Of a stretch of 64,000 nucleotides of DNA, positions 46,777 through 59,319 are shown piece after piece. This DNA comes from Farysia itapuensis (Eukaryota > Basidiomycota > Ustilaginomycetes > Ustilaginales > Ustilaginaceae): NCBI GenBank assembly GCA_023212645.1, contig JALBYC010000001.1:682001-746000 (forward strand), read 5' to 3'. Below the pieces are notes generated by a model. That model did not search any database, was not told the DNA's origin, and saw only the letters and a program-made list of their open reading frames with translations. Made by a program: the position numbers and the translations under genes. Every line of letters starts with the position of its first letter. The first letter of the stretch is position 1.

Positions 46777-47960
46777 ATCTCAAACCGCGAGAGAACCAAG
46801 AGCGCTTCAACGACAATTGCAAAGATGTGGAGTAGCTCCAAATGCACGTGACCTATTTCAACTTGACGTGACAAGCAGTCGTTACCGAGAAAAGCAGCAG
46901 AACAAGCGAACAACAGCAACTCCAGCCTTCAAATTTCAAAGTTGAAACAATACGAGACAAAGACGCCTCCCAAGCAGAGAAAGCCGAGAGACTGACAGCA
47001 ATCACAATAATGGTAGCACGTTTGCCTGCCAATGCCGTAATGAGGCTCGAACTCTGTCTGCGATATGAGCCTCGGGACGGCGATGGATAGAGAGAGGCTC
47101 GTGAGTGACGATGACCTCAAGCCTCAAGGCCCGGGCGCGTACACGCTGACATGGTAGCACGCGGTCCTGAAAGTGTATCTGACACGAACCACATCTAGAT
47201 GAATCGCACCGTTCGCCTTATGGCTGGGATTTGGCGGGCTAGGGTAATCTTGATGGGTTGCGGTGCGTTGGTGTGATGAACCGAGACGCGTCGGCCATGG
47301 TGCAGACAATCAGAATTGGGCTTTCTGCCAACGCACAACTGGCTGCGCGTAATTGCTAGCCGCGACTGTCTTGCTGCAAGCCAAGTCTAGCCGGATGGCT
47401 GGAGATCGGCAGTGTGCAGAAAGTATCAAAGGCTCGGTGCAATACTGCTGTCGGCAGTATTCAAGAGTGAACTTTCAAGCCTGCCAAAGGGGAAAAGAAA
47501 AGGTTCGGCACTAGTGCATAATTTCAACTCCGCTCCGACAGTTGAATGTGTGCACCGCGCTAAGGCGAGGGCTTTATGCTGGCAGTCGGCTGTTCCGCTG
47601 TTGTTGACCACAAGGACGTCGGTCTGTCTCTACTTTTTCTCTCTCCCGTCTGACACTGGTGTCCATGCGTTCCCATCCTCACTCCAGCTCGGCCTTCTCG
47701 TCTCTCTGTTCCCCCAGCCGAGTGGTTGGCGCTTTTGTTGCGCATCGTCTGTCGTAGGCCAGCCAAACTCTCATTCTCGTCCTCGCTGACCCATCTCTTC
47801 TTCCTTCCATCTCTTGATCGCCACTGTCTCTTCTTTGTATCTCTGTTCAGACCATCACGCTCTTTTCCTATCATCTCGACTTGTCACTGCGTCCATCTTT
47901 ACCACTTTGCGAAACGCTCGCTGCGGATCTGTACCACTTTGTCATTCAACAGACCTGATT
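46777..47960. promoter_or_regulatory. Divergent region cyclin H / SH3-TBC gene, no gene seen
   Basis: This 1184-nt stretch contains no coding frame with family features on either strand. It should hold the cyclin H promoter and a long CT-rich leader of the TBC gene (about 47620-47900). No repeat or RNA gene was recognised. Confidence 0.45.
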
Positions 47961-50900
47961 ATGGACGCTCAAACTCTCAATGCTTGGACGCGGTTTGCGC
48001 TCCAAAAGGGCGGCATCGGCACATGTATTGCACTCATCGACAACCCCGCCAACGAAGCAGAAGATCTCATGTTCATGTCGGGCGAAAAAATAACTGTATT
48101 GCGCAAGCTCGACGACGACCAGGAGTCCGCCGAGTCGAGTGCGCGCTCCAACGAAGCTGAATCTTTCTATCTTGTAAGCACACACACTCACATTTTCGTT
48201 TCCCCACTCAAATTACCGCCGTGTGGAAGACTGACTGTCGACTTCATTTTCTGATTCGTGCACGTTCAGGGGTACTGCGAAGGCGTCGTTGGCCGCTTCA
48301 ATGGAGCACACGTTCAGTTTCAGGGGCGACTGAAGAAGCCCGTACTCATGCGTCGAAGTGTTGCAGGCAGTCCTCGCGACTCGAGCATGCGTCCAATGTC
48401 GAAAAATGAGGCAGCCCGTATGCATCTATCGCAGGTGCCAGCTGGCATTCCTTTTACATCTGTCAACTCAGACGGCGAAGAAGATATCTCGGATTCTATA
48501 TCGAGCAGACAACCACAGCTGGCTTCCCTGTCTCAGCAGGTCCAAGCTACTACTGGTGCTTCCCTCGGATCCAACAATTTTGCTACTGGCAACACTTCCC
48601 TTGGAATCACCACCCCACCTCTGTCTGATGACGGTCATCGAAAGAAGCAAATCATGCCGCAAGCTCACGCTGACGACGAGGACTCTGACGACTCATCCTC
48701 AGCTCTTCCCTGGGCGAGACGCAGCCGTGGGAACAGCGTTGTTCCTCAGTCACAGGCTGCCGCATTTATTCAGCCTCGTAGACATCTGGATCAAGTGAGC
48801 CCAAATGCTGCAGGACAGGTCAGTCGCCCGTATGCTCAGCAACTGCCATCTATTTCCCACTTGCCACCTTCCCCAATCTCCTCCAATGACTCCCCTGTTA
48901 ATATCGAGCCAAATGACTCGCTCTCCACTGCTGTAGCCTCAAGGAGCGGATTCAGTCAGTCAGGTACCAGCTCAGCCGACGTCACCTCCCGGACATCATT
49001 CACTTCCACGAACTATACCAGCTCTGCCAACGAGGACTCGGACGATGAGAATGCTGCCAATCGTCGTCGAGACTATGCTTTCTCGATCTACGACGTTTAC
49101 GGAAGGGACTCTGTGGCTTTCCCCAACTTTGATTTCCGCAAGTCGAGCAGCAAGTCTTCGCAACTCTCTCGTCTGGCTGCCTCACGTTCCAACGAGTCGC
49201 TCAATGCCCCTCGTCCACTCAATGCCTCACCAAATCGACATTCTGCTGGCAGCCAGCTTGACCGTACGCATCTCCATCAATTCCAGCGTCCGTCTCTGGC
49301 TATCCAGACACAATCCCCATCTGGTCAGCTTGCCGTGCCGTACCCTGGTGGACCCATGTCTGCAACCCTCTTCTCGACTTCAGGACGACGTCCCAGCGCA
49401 GCACCCGACCCGAGAGTAATGGCAGCCGTTCACGGAGTAAGTCGCGGTCCTGGGCCCAATAACATGGCTTCGGATCTTCGACGACAGGTGGAAGGCTTTG
49501 GTTCATCACCTCCTAACTCTGCCGCGTCAACTTTGAGCCCGATCTATTCTGAACCTGGCACCGCCGCAAGTCTCCAGCAATCCGGTATGCCTTTTGATCC
49601 TCGACGCCGCCCGTCGCAGCCTAATGGCTCTGGCATGGCTCATCACAGAAAGTTGCCCGGCATTAACACAGCCCTGTCGCCGACATCTAGCTCCACCTCT
49701 GGGGTCTCGTCACCGGCTTCGGCCACTACCCTCGCTGGTGACTCGGACTTTGCCAAGAGACCCGGCTTTGCCGAATCACGCGAAAAACGTCGCTCCATGT
49801 CTCTTGGGAACGTGCAGCCCCCGTCTTTCAGTACGACTTCGCAAGAGCCAATGCCCAACACACTGTCAAATCGTCCTGGCTTCCCTGCCTCTGTCGCATC
49901 GTCACGATCGCGTGACGGCCCCGCAGCTTCTCCTGGACTAGGGCCCATGCGCGCGACTTCCGATCGTCTCTCCGAGCGGGAACGCACTCAGTCAGGCCAG
50001 GGTTCTGGGCTCTTGCGCAAGAACCCTTCCAACCCCACGCCGGGACTTCACGGTGGCAGTGGTCTTCACGGTGTCGCGCCTCTGGCCCGAAGTGCAAGCC
50101 CAATCAGCCCTATGAGCCAGCTCAGTGCGCCTTCTCCCACTACGGAGCAGAGTCGTCCATCAAGTGGAGGCAGTAGTGCTCCTTCTGGTGGTCTGCGCAG
50201 CCCTCATGCAGAGTCCATTGGCGGATCCTCAGCACCAAGCACACCGATCTATGGAAGCATGCCTGGTATGCCAGTCAGCTTTGACGCAATGGGCTTCGTT
50301 GTCCAGCGTGGCGTTCCGCCTGCATTGCCACAAGCAGAAGACCCAGAGCTCAGGGAGAAGTGGCTGGCTGTGCTCAACGAAAACGATCTGCAGTCAGCAC
50401 GAAAGAGCAAGAAAGTCAAGAAGTTGGTCCGAGCAGGCGTGCCACCATCACTGCGTCGTCAAGTCTGGCTCTTCCTTGCCAACGCTTCTGTTCGTCGACG
50501 TGCAGGATTGTTTGAGCAGCTCTGCAGGACATCGCAAGGTGCCAAGGGTAAGAAGGGCAAAGAGGAAGCTTACGAAGCTATCGAGAAAGACTTGCATCGC
50601 ACGCTGCCAGACCACAAGCTCTTCATCGGCGAAAATGCGACGGGTACAGCGGATCTGGAAGGTATCCTCAAGTCTTACGTGCACTTCAATCCCCTTCTGG
50701 GTTACACACAAGGCATGGGCCTTCTCGCTGGCTTCGGTATGATCCACATGCCTGCCGAAGACGCCTTTTGGCTCATGTGTGCTGTACTTCGAGACCCGCA
50801 GATCGAAGGTTATTACACTACAGGCATGAAGCAGCTCCACGTCGATAGCGTTGTCTTTGGCAACCTGCTCAAATTCATGGATCCGGAGCTTCACAAACGC

Positions 50901-51353
50901 TTCGAGGAGGCCGAATTGACGCCGATCATGTTTACGCCAAACTGGTACCTTACGCTCTTTACGCGTGTACTGCCATGGACGACGCTAGCGCGTGTCTGGG
51001 ACGTCTTCTTCTACGAAGGACCAAGCTGGATCTCGCGAGTTGCTCTGGCAGTTGTTCGCATTCTGCGTGACCAGCTGATGGACCGACGAGCTTGCCCGAC
51101 TTCTGGCGAGATGCTCCAGCTACTGTTGCACCCTCCGCCGCACAACCTGACGCCGGAGAACGTGCTGACTTGCGCGTTCAGTGTTAAGCTCAAGGACGGC
51201 GAGATGAGGAAGCTCAGCCGTACTGCCTCCAAGCTGGTCCGCGAGCAGGCCTATCTCAAGCAACCCGTCGACGCCCGTGGTCGACCCACCCAACGTCGCC
51301 CATCGGCGGCAGCGACAGGCGACCGAAGCACTAGCGCCCCCGCTAAACGATAA
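47961..51353 (+). CDS. SH3-TBC domain Rab GTPase-activating protein (two exons)
   Basis: Exon 1 is 47961-48173 and exon 2 48270-51353; the 96-nt intron has GTAAGC and CGTTCAG, both exons phase 0, giving 1098 aa. Residues ~20-100 look like an SH3 domain (CIALIDNPANEAEDLMFMSG, EKITVLRKL, then after the splice GYCEGVVGRFNGAHVQF), split by the intron. A disordered Ser/Pro-rich region follows to about 740. The TBC domain (about 790-1010) has both catalytic fingers: Arg848 in IEKDLHRTLPDH and Gln885 in YTQGMG, so it should speed GTP hydrolysis by a Rab. The target Rab is unknown. The intron is needed to place the SH3 in frame. Confidence 0.92.
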
Positions 51354-51653
51354 AGAAAATCACATACTATACTTGTAGCACTCACTATGTTAGAATCCAT
51401 TCTTTTGCATCTTGCCCCCAATTCATTTGCCATACTTACTTCCTCGTTCCTTGCGGCATTCAGCGTGGGCACCTCTAAACCGAGTCTATATGAGCAGCAC
51501 GTACCGACCGCAACGTGAGTGACCGGATCGAATTTTTATTTCAATAAGAGGAGGACTAGAGGTAGAGGAGCAAATAGGGTTGATGAGAGCACGAAGAAGT
51601 GCGTGGGTGTAAAGGAAAAAGCAGAAGAAGTTGGGGTGAGGGGGGCCGTCTTT
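51354..51653. other. Convergent intergenic region, TBC gene / Nup98-Nup96
   Basis: A 300-nt stretch between two stop codons; both 3' untranslated regions. Nothing else was seen. Confidence 0.5.
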
Positions 51654-54600
51654 TTAACCATGGTGGGCGTGAAGGAGGGTCCCGAGATAGTCGTGGGCGG
51701 CAGAGTGGAGGGAGTCAACTTCTAGTTGTGCTGGGTCCCATTTTGCACGGGCCGGGGTGGCGCTATTGGCGAGGAGTTTGGCCGTGATGGCCGAGAATGG
51801 CTGTACCTGTTGCTGCTGCGGGTCGTCGACCCGCAGGAAGGGCAGGGTGGATAGGTTGAGCAGCATGCGGGATAAGTTGGTTAGTCCAGCGACCATTTCC
51901 GTGCGCGCGACTTTGGCCGTCAACGCGCCAGCAGCGTCTGCCACCAGGCCGTCCTTCCTACCCGTCTCTTGGGGCAACATGCGATCCAATCCTGCGTTCA
52001 ACGACGGTAGACGCTCTGCAAAGCGGTCCAACTTCGTCAACACAGCGTTGCGCGCCGCGGCATCGGACGAGCCGCGCAGCTGGTGTAGCTGAGACACGAG
52101 CGCTGGAATCTCGCGCGAGGCGGCAACATAGTCGAGATACACAGCCGCACCGTCCATCCAGCCCGGAATCTCGTCTGCGGGATCTAGCTCTTGCTCGATG
52201 TAGAACGGACTGAACAGGGCCGAGACAGCTTCGTGGTCGCCGCGGATGATAGCTTCGGGGGCTAGATGGCGACACGCCACGTTGTGCGCAGCAGTCCAGC
52301 TCTGCGCCTTGAGCAACATCTCGTACTCGAAATACCTGTCATCTGCAGACCGAGCAGCGTAAGCTCTGGCTTCATAGATCCATGTATCTGGAATGCGCAG
52401 TTTGGTGCACAAGAAGTCCAGCAGGGACGCCTCGAGCGGCTGACGTTGGTCCACGTGGCGCGAGAGGAGCGCTCTGATGCTCGTTTCTCGGCTCTCGCCG
52501 AGTTCGAGGTGTAGCAGCACGAAGGCCGACCATTGCCACAGACCGAGCAATTCTAGCTGCGTCGCGTAGAATGAGGCGAGGCTGTCGGCACGCGGTGAAT
52601 TGCCTTCTGCCTTTCTCCCAAGCGACTCCTGCATATCCTCGTCCTGCAGCCCAAGTTCGACTCGATCGCCGAAATCGCGGACCTGGATCACGCGGGACAA
52701 AAGATCATACAAATGCCAAGGCAAGCGTACATCGCTGTTGGAAGCGCCAAAGCCACAAGCATTCAACGCCGTCTCCAAAGAATGTGTCCGATCGGCGTAC
52801 AACTTGAGCATCTCGAAGAGCGCATCGCGATCATAGCCGCCTGGCTTTTGGAGCAGCTGTTTGTACCGCGCTGCTCCCAAGCTTGGGGATTCGCGGTATC
52901 CAGGCAGCGGGGGCGCGATCTGGGACGAGATTTGCGACTCGTATCGGTCGAAAGAGTGTTGCAGAGAAGCTTCAAACGACGATTCGTACCACAGAAACAG
53001 GCCAAAGGCGCGCTTCCAATCGAGTCCCTCGGCAATATACAGATCGCCGACCTGATCAACTGGATCTCTGGTCGTGCGGGAATCGGAACCTTTGGAGACG
53101 AGCACGTTGCCCGAAAGCAATTCGTAGATCTTGCGATGCTCTTTCGTGATATGAGCGTCCACGCCTTCTTTGCGCCAGGTCAGTAGCTGCTCGCTGATGT
53201 CGGCTCGCGTTTCTTCGTCTCCACCGGCCTGTGCGATGAGTGTGGCGAGGCGCACATCCCCGGCCTCGAGAGCTGCATTGGCTGCACGTTCCACTTGGTT
53301 GCCCGTCAGGTAGGTGAACACAAGGGCCGCTTTTCGAGACGCGGCAATGTGCGACCGGGACTCGGCCTCGACAGTGCCAGCAACTGTATGCCGCAACCAG
53401 TTGGACAGAGCCGCCTTGCGCCGCAAATTCTTGATGCTCTCGATAGCGCTTGTCAACGAGCCCTCCGGAACATGCAAATCGATCTCGTCGAAAAGAGCGA
53501 CGCCTAGGCGCCACAAACACGCCTCGAAAGAGCGGTCTTTGTGCTCAAAGGATGAAGCGTAGTCTTTGAACCGCGTGTCGTAATTGGTGTAGGCAACAGG
53601 CACGCCGTCGTCGTCAAGGTCGATGGTCGAGTGCTTCAATTGCAAGTTGAGCAGCAACTCGGCCCGTTCAGCCTCCTTTTGCATGACACTGGCATCATTG
53701 AAGATTTCAAGCTTCTGCATGGACAGAGTCGAGGTGCTTTTCGCGCCACCTTCAGCGTCGTCTTCGCCAGCTTTACTGCTCGAACTTGCGCCGATGAGCT
53801 TGCCGTTGTGGACAAGTGTGCCGTCTGGGCCCCAGCCCACACGAAAGCTTCGACCGAGCGAAAGTCCAGCGTCCAAAGTCTCGCCCTCGGCACCTCGAAC
53901 ACTTGATTGTGTGAGATCCGTCTTGCGCAGCTTTTTGGCTGGCTCTTGAGTTTCAATCGGTTTCTGCGGGGGTGGCACGACAGGTTGGCCTTCGACCTTG
54001 GTGTCAGAGTCGCTCGCATCAGTCGTAACGACACCTTGATGCTGCTGGACACGAGATAGGATGGCAGGAGATGGTCTTTTCATGTTGTTGGTCCCGGTGG
54101 GAGCGCCAATGGATCGAGGCACGCGTCGGGCGGTGGTAATGGCTTCCGCAGTCGCAGGAGTGGAAACGACAGCAGCGGAAGCTACTCTACTGTCGTCCTG
54201 CCCAAAAAAACTTGCCTGCATCACCTGCACCCGTCTGGCCTCGGCGCCGCTGCCCAGAGCCGACATAGCTCGAGATGGCGTAGCGCCTCGCATACTAGGT
54301 GTTGCGCTCTCAGCCCGCGATGCTGTCGTTGGCGGCGCTGGTCTTCGACGCGCGCGACTAGATGCGGGCGAGTGCTCCCGTAGTGTCTCGACAAGACCCA
54401 TGTCGGAGTCTGCAGTATCGTCGTCTAAGTCTCGGAGGGGCGGGGGCGCGTCGTCGTCTTCGTCTTCGAGGTCTTCGTCGTCCTCAGAGTTCTCCTCTTC
54501 GATAGCCGCGGGTGCTCGTCGAGAAACAGCGGAGGATGGAACAGTGCGTTTGAGCGCGCCATTACTCGATTGTTGCCCCTTGGTTCCAGGAGCTGCATCG

Positions 54601-57600
54601 TCTTCATCATCATCCGAGTCGTCCAGACCGTACCGACTGAAGTGCTTGACCTTGAAAGTCCATGTTCCCGTGGCAGGCTCAAAGTCGACAAACTCAGTCT
54701 CTGGCTTGTTCTTGAGCTTATTCATCATTTGCTTGACACGCGGATGGTCTGCGTCCTTGATCGGCTCGCGTGTAGCGCGATCGACAGGCCAACATGCTTC
54801 AAGACTGACGCGAGCGGGAACATTGAGACCTGTACCTTGCTCCGCTTTGAGACCAGGGACAAAGTTCCGCCGAGCGCCATCCTTGGGGTTGCGAGGATCG
54901 TAGTCGTCTTCCTCCGGGTACACGACCACTTCTTTGAGACGAATCTGAACTACACCACCAACAATGTCGTTCAGATCGCCAATCGAGGTGAGATCGACCG
55001 GGTCCAGAAACTCGATGCGACCCACACCCTTGCGTCCCACGATAAAGTTGTGGACTGAAGCAAGCTCGTTGAAATTGGCGGTTCGAAGAGCTGAGAGAGA
55101 CGGTTCCGTGTAGTATTCGCCGGCCTTGGCGGAGTCTGCAGCTGGGCCATTGGTGGATGCAGCAGAAGCTGGCAGAGAAGGTGCAGTAGAACGCGGGAAA
55201 GACGATTCGAGATCCTTGCCCTGTCGAGGAATTGCAGCTTTTGCAGCGGCTGACGAGACCGTCTTGAGAGGTGTTTCGTCGATGACACTGGACGAATTTG
55301 CGAAAAGATTGCCACGTCGCGATGGAAGCGATGATGCAAAGGAGAGATCGCCGCCTCCTGGACGGACAGACTCGGCACGCTGTTCCAGGGCAGGACTAAA
55401 TGTGACACGCGACGCAGATGACACCGACGAGGGTAGAGCAGTGCCACTGCGGAACGCAGAGCCAGAGCCAGCGGCAGGACTGTTGCCTTCAAAGTTGGGC
55501 ACACTTCCACTCCGCCCGATACGAGAGACGGCAAAGCTGTTGTCAGTTGCATCGTCCAGCACGAGTCGCTTTGCCGAGGGTCGAGAAACGAAAGCCTGAG
55601 ACGACAGAGGCTGGCTGTATTCATCGCTTAGGCCCTTGAAGAGTGCTGGAGAGCCCGCTCGACCGGGTGTGCCAAATCGAGCATGAGAGCCAGGTGTACC
55701 TTCGCGGAAAGAGGTCGGAGTGCCTTCGCGCAGGAAGCCGTTGCCGAGACCAGACGCGCCAGGAGTTGATCCGCGCAGACGGTTGATCTTGGTAGCTGCA
55801 CGTGGACTCGAACGGAAAGGCGTGATGAGCGGCGGCTTGTTCTTTGGCGCCACATTGAAGGGTAGCGGAGCACCTGCTGCGCCGTTTTGCCCATTGACAG
55901 GGTTAGCAGCGAAGAGATTGTCCGTTCCGTACGGGTTGAGATCAAGCGAAGCCTGGACCGAGGGTTGCTGCTGTTGCTGCTGTTGCAGCAAACCCTGCTG
56001 CTGATTGTTCTGTTGATTTTGGCCGATACCACCGAAAAGACCTCCACCCTGTGTCTGAGTCGATGAGCCGAAGAGACCACCGCCGGTGCTCGATCCCGCG
56101 CCGCCGAAAAGTGACGAACCACCGGTGTTGTTGCCGAAGAGACCACCACCTGTGGAGCCAGCCTGACCCTGCTGATTGTTTTGACCAAAGAGGCCACCAG
56201 ACTGATTCTGACCGAAGCCGGTGCCTAGACCACCAGCGTTGTTCTGCTGCTGTTGGTTCTGCTGCTGATTCTGTTGCGTATTGCCGAACAGAGAGCTGCC
56301 GCCTCCCGAGCCAAAGCTGAATCCGCCGGTAGCAGGTTTGTTTGCGGTGCTGCCAAAGAGACCGCCGCCTGTACTGGCACCGAAACCAGTGCCGGTTTGT
56401 TGTTGTCCCGTCTGACCGGCTGCACCAAACAGACCACCAGTGGCTGGCTGAGCGCCTGTCTGGCCTGCAGGCTTGGCTCCAAAGAGACCGCCAGAGCCGA
56501 ACCCGCCGGTCGCGGGCTGTTGACCCTGTTGTTGATTGGTTGGTGCTCCGAAGCTGAAGCCACCAGTAGTACCTGCGCCTGCGCCTGTGGTAGTTCCAGC
56601 GCCGAATAGACCGCCAGATGGTTGAGTACTAGCTGCACCAAACAAACCGCCAGAAGCAGGAGCAGCAGTAGTTCCAGTACCAGCACCGCTTGTACCACCA
56701 AACCCGGTCGCGCCTCCGCCAAAGGAGAAAGCAGGTTTGTTCTGTTGCGTGCCTGCAGCTGAAGCTCCTCCGAAGCCTCCAAAAGTATTGGTAGGAGCTG
56801 TCTGACTCGGTGTGCTACCAAATAGACCGCCTGTTGCCGGCTTGGGCGCGCCAAAGGAGAACCCACCACTGGTGCCGCCAAAGCCTGTGGATGCTTGAGC
56901 GGGCTGCTGCTGTTGCTGTTGGTTGTTGCCGAAGCCGAATCCGGTGGACCCTGTTTGAGCGGGAGTCGAAGTACTAGCGCCGAAGCCAAAGGCAGGTTTG
57001 TTTTGTTGCTGATTGTTGTTGGCTCCGAAAGCGAAGCCGGTGCTGGCTGGCTGTTGTTGTTGATTGGTGTTGGCGCCAAAGGAGAAGCCAGTCGAAGGTT
57101 GCTGCTGCTGAGCGGGTTGGCCAAAGAGACCACCAGACTGTTGAGGCTGATTGTTCTGCTGTCCGAAGAGCCCGCCTCCGGTTGCAGGCGTAGAGCCAAA
57201 GCCAGTCGTGGCAGGTTTGGCACCGAAGAGACCACCCGATTGCTGCTGGTTGCTTTGTTGACCAAAGAGACCGCCCGAAGGCTGCTGCTGTTGCGGTTGG
57301 CCAAATAGCCCTCCTCCTGTAGTCGATGATGCACCGAATCCACCAGTAGCTGGCTGTTGAGGTTGCCCAAATGCGCCGCCCGTGGATCCAGACGCGCTGG
57401 CACCGAAGCCAAAGCCGGTGCCCTGTGTACCAGGAGCGCCAGGGCCTACATTGCCTTTGGACCGTCCCTGTTGATAATCCATGAGACGAAGTTCATCGAC
57501 ACTGTACTGGCTGTAGGCGGGGATGGCTGTGATGGACTGGTGAACTTCCCAGGATTTGCGATCTTTGATGTGCTCGTTCGGGGACATGTCTTCGCGGTAT

Positions 57601-58254
57601 GGGTCGTAGGGCGCAGATGCGGTGCCTTGTGTGATCTGACCGGGCGTGCCGCCATGGGCTGGTTGACCGAAAGTGCCGGGCTGGGCACCGAAGCCACCTT
57701 GCGCAGGTTGCTGCTGTTGTGGCTGACCAAAGAGACCTCCGCCCGTGGAAGGCGCACCAAAGGAAGACGATCCAAAACCGCCTCCTGTCCCCGGTTGCTG
57801 CTGCTGAGGACGATTGGCATTGTTGGCTCCAAAGGTGAATGACTGCGTGGCAGGGGGTTGAGCACCTCCGAAAGCGGTAGAGGTTGCTGGACGAGCGCCA
57901 AAGGATCCAAATCCACCAGCACCTCCGCCGCCAAAGGTCGACGTCTGTGCTGGTTGTTGTTGAGCGGGTTGTCCAAACAGACCTCCGCCAGTCTGCGCTG
58001 GTTGTTGTGCAGCGCCAAAGCCTCCAGACGAACCGAAACCTGCACAAATGCCTCTGCGGTCAACATCACTGCATGCGTCGCTCCAGAGCATGTATTCACT
58101 TACCTCCAGTACTACCGAATCCGCCAGAAGCAGGATTCTGCGCCTGCTGCGGTTGTTGACCGAAGAGACCGCCAGTCTGCTGCTGGGGCTGCTGCTGCTG
58201 TTGATGCTGCTGACTCTGCTGGCCGAAACCTCCGAAGCCAGAGGAGCCGAACAT
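51654..58254 (-). CDS. Nucleoporin Nup98-Nup96 precursor (Nup145/Nup189-type), two exons
   Basis: Exon 1 58254-58104, exon 2 58039-51654; the 64-nt intron has GTAAGT and TTTGTGCAG. The 2178-aa product begins MFGSSGFGGFG. Its first ~780 residues are FG/GLFG repeats with Gln-rich spacers; a Gle2-binding (GLEBS) stretch near 195-240 contains SITAIPAYSQYSVDELRLMDYQ. The autoproteolytic domain runs from about 1040 to His1183-Phe1184-Ser1185 (KHFSRYGL); cleavage between Phe1184 and Ser1185 would yield Nup98 (1184 aa) and Nup96 (994 aa). The Nup96 half is a helical scaffold protein of the Y-complex. Nup98 FG repeats form the permeability barrier. Repeat codons create long frames on both strands that are not genes. 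Confidence 0.95.
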
Positions 58255-58514
58255 GGCGGGGACTAGGGTATGCTGATGATACCTGGGCTAGTGAGAACCC
58301 GGGCAGCCGTACGCAGATGGATGAGACGTGTTGTGCGACCAGAAGCAAAGGCCAAAGCACTCGTCCCTTCTCGCCGTCTTGAATTTTCGCGTTGTGGTGT
58401 TGCGATCACCGATTTACCATTCTAACAATATTCTTGATTTCATTTTAGATCATTTTCTTCGGATTGCGGGACTAGTCTTCTGGCAGCTGTCACCCTCTCA
58501 CCACAACGCACAAC

Positions 58515-59249
58515 ATGTCGAAGAATGGCGCTGGCTCGAGCAAGGATGGCTCAAATCCGGCTGCCGGAGGTGTAGGACCATCCAGACGTACGTGGGACAA
58601 GGATGAGTACGCGAGCAAGGCGTCCAGCCGTCAACGCCAGAACCAGGAGTTGGCCGAAGTCAATGCAAAGCGCAGACAGCAAGGTCTGCCACCGCTCAAG
58701 AAGCTCAAATCAGATCAGCCCGAGCCTACACAAGCAATGCAAGAGCGACAGGCACCGCTCGACCTCGAAAAGAACCAGGGTAAAACCCTCATGGTCGATA
58801 TGAGCTCGGGTGCGAGTGAAAGAGGTCAACAGCGTGGACCGGGCTTCTACTGCGAAGTCTGTCGAAAGTTGCTCAAAGACAACCTTGCCTATCTGGACCA
58901 CGTAAACGGGCGTGTTCATCTCATGCGTATAGGCCAGTCTACACAACAGGACAGAGCGACATTGAAAGATGTCAAAGCCAAATTCGCCGAAATTCGTCAA
59001 CGACTCGGACAGGATGGCACTCAAAGCAAGAGTATGTCATACGACTTTGATGCAAGAATACAGGCCATCGCCCAAGCTCAAGAAGCAGAAGATGCCGAGA
59101 GAAGGGACAAGAAACGAGAGGAGCGATTGCGCAAGAAGCAGAAACGATCTCAAACAGAAGGAGATTCAATACCTGCACCAGACTCGGATTCAGACGCAGC
59201 CATGATGGCGGCAATGGGCTTTGGCGGATTCGGTACCACCAAAAAGTGA
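58515..59249 (+). CDS. snu23: Snu23 (ZMAT2), zinc-finger protein of the U4/U6.U5 tri-snRNP
   Basis: A single-exon product of 244 aa. RRTWDKDEYASKA at about 24-36, then a U1-type C2H2 finger GFYCEVCRKLLKDNLAYLDHVNGRVHLMRIG (about 112-142) and RATLKDVKAKFAEIRQRL, the Snu23/ZMAT2 pattern. The C-terminus is a basic helix rich in Lys, Arg and Glu, ending with an acidic stretch. Snu23 joins the spliceosomal B complex and helps activation. Divergent from nup98 (260 nt) and convergent with the isoleucyl-tRNA synthetase gene (70 nt between stops), so the 3' ends probably overlap. Confidence 0.93.
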   Translation: MSKNGAGSSKDGSNPAAGGVGPSRRTWDKDEYASKASSRQRQNQELAEVNAKRRQQGLPPLKKLKSDQPEPTQAMQERQAPLDLEKNQGKTLMVDMSSGASERGQQRGPGFYCEVCRKLLKDNLAYLDHVNGRVHLMRIGQSTQQDRATLKDVKAKFAEIRQRLGQDGTQSKSMSYDFDARIQAIAQAQEAEDAERRDKKREERLRKKQKRSQTEGDSIPAPDSDSDAAMMAAMGFGGFGTTKK

Positions 59250-59319
59250 CAGCACACCTCTACGCGAGGTATTGTAATTCTACTACGATTGTATGATTTG
59301 AGCGGGACTGAAAGACAAG

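Noticed and set aside
54061..54903. Open frame of 280 codons on the plus strand opposite the Nup98 autoproteolytic region
   Set aside because: Ser/Ala-rich shadow without family features.
56225..57412. Open frame of 395 codons in another frame of the Nup98 FG repeats
   Set aside because: Repetitive codons keep several frames open; the FG/GLFG frame is the real one.
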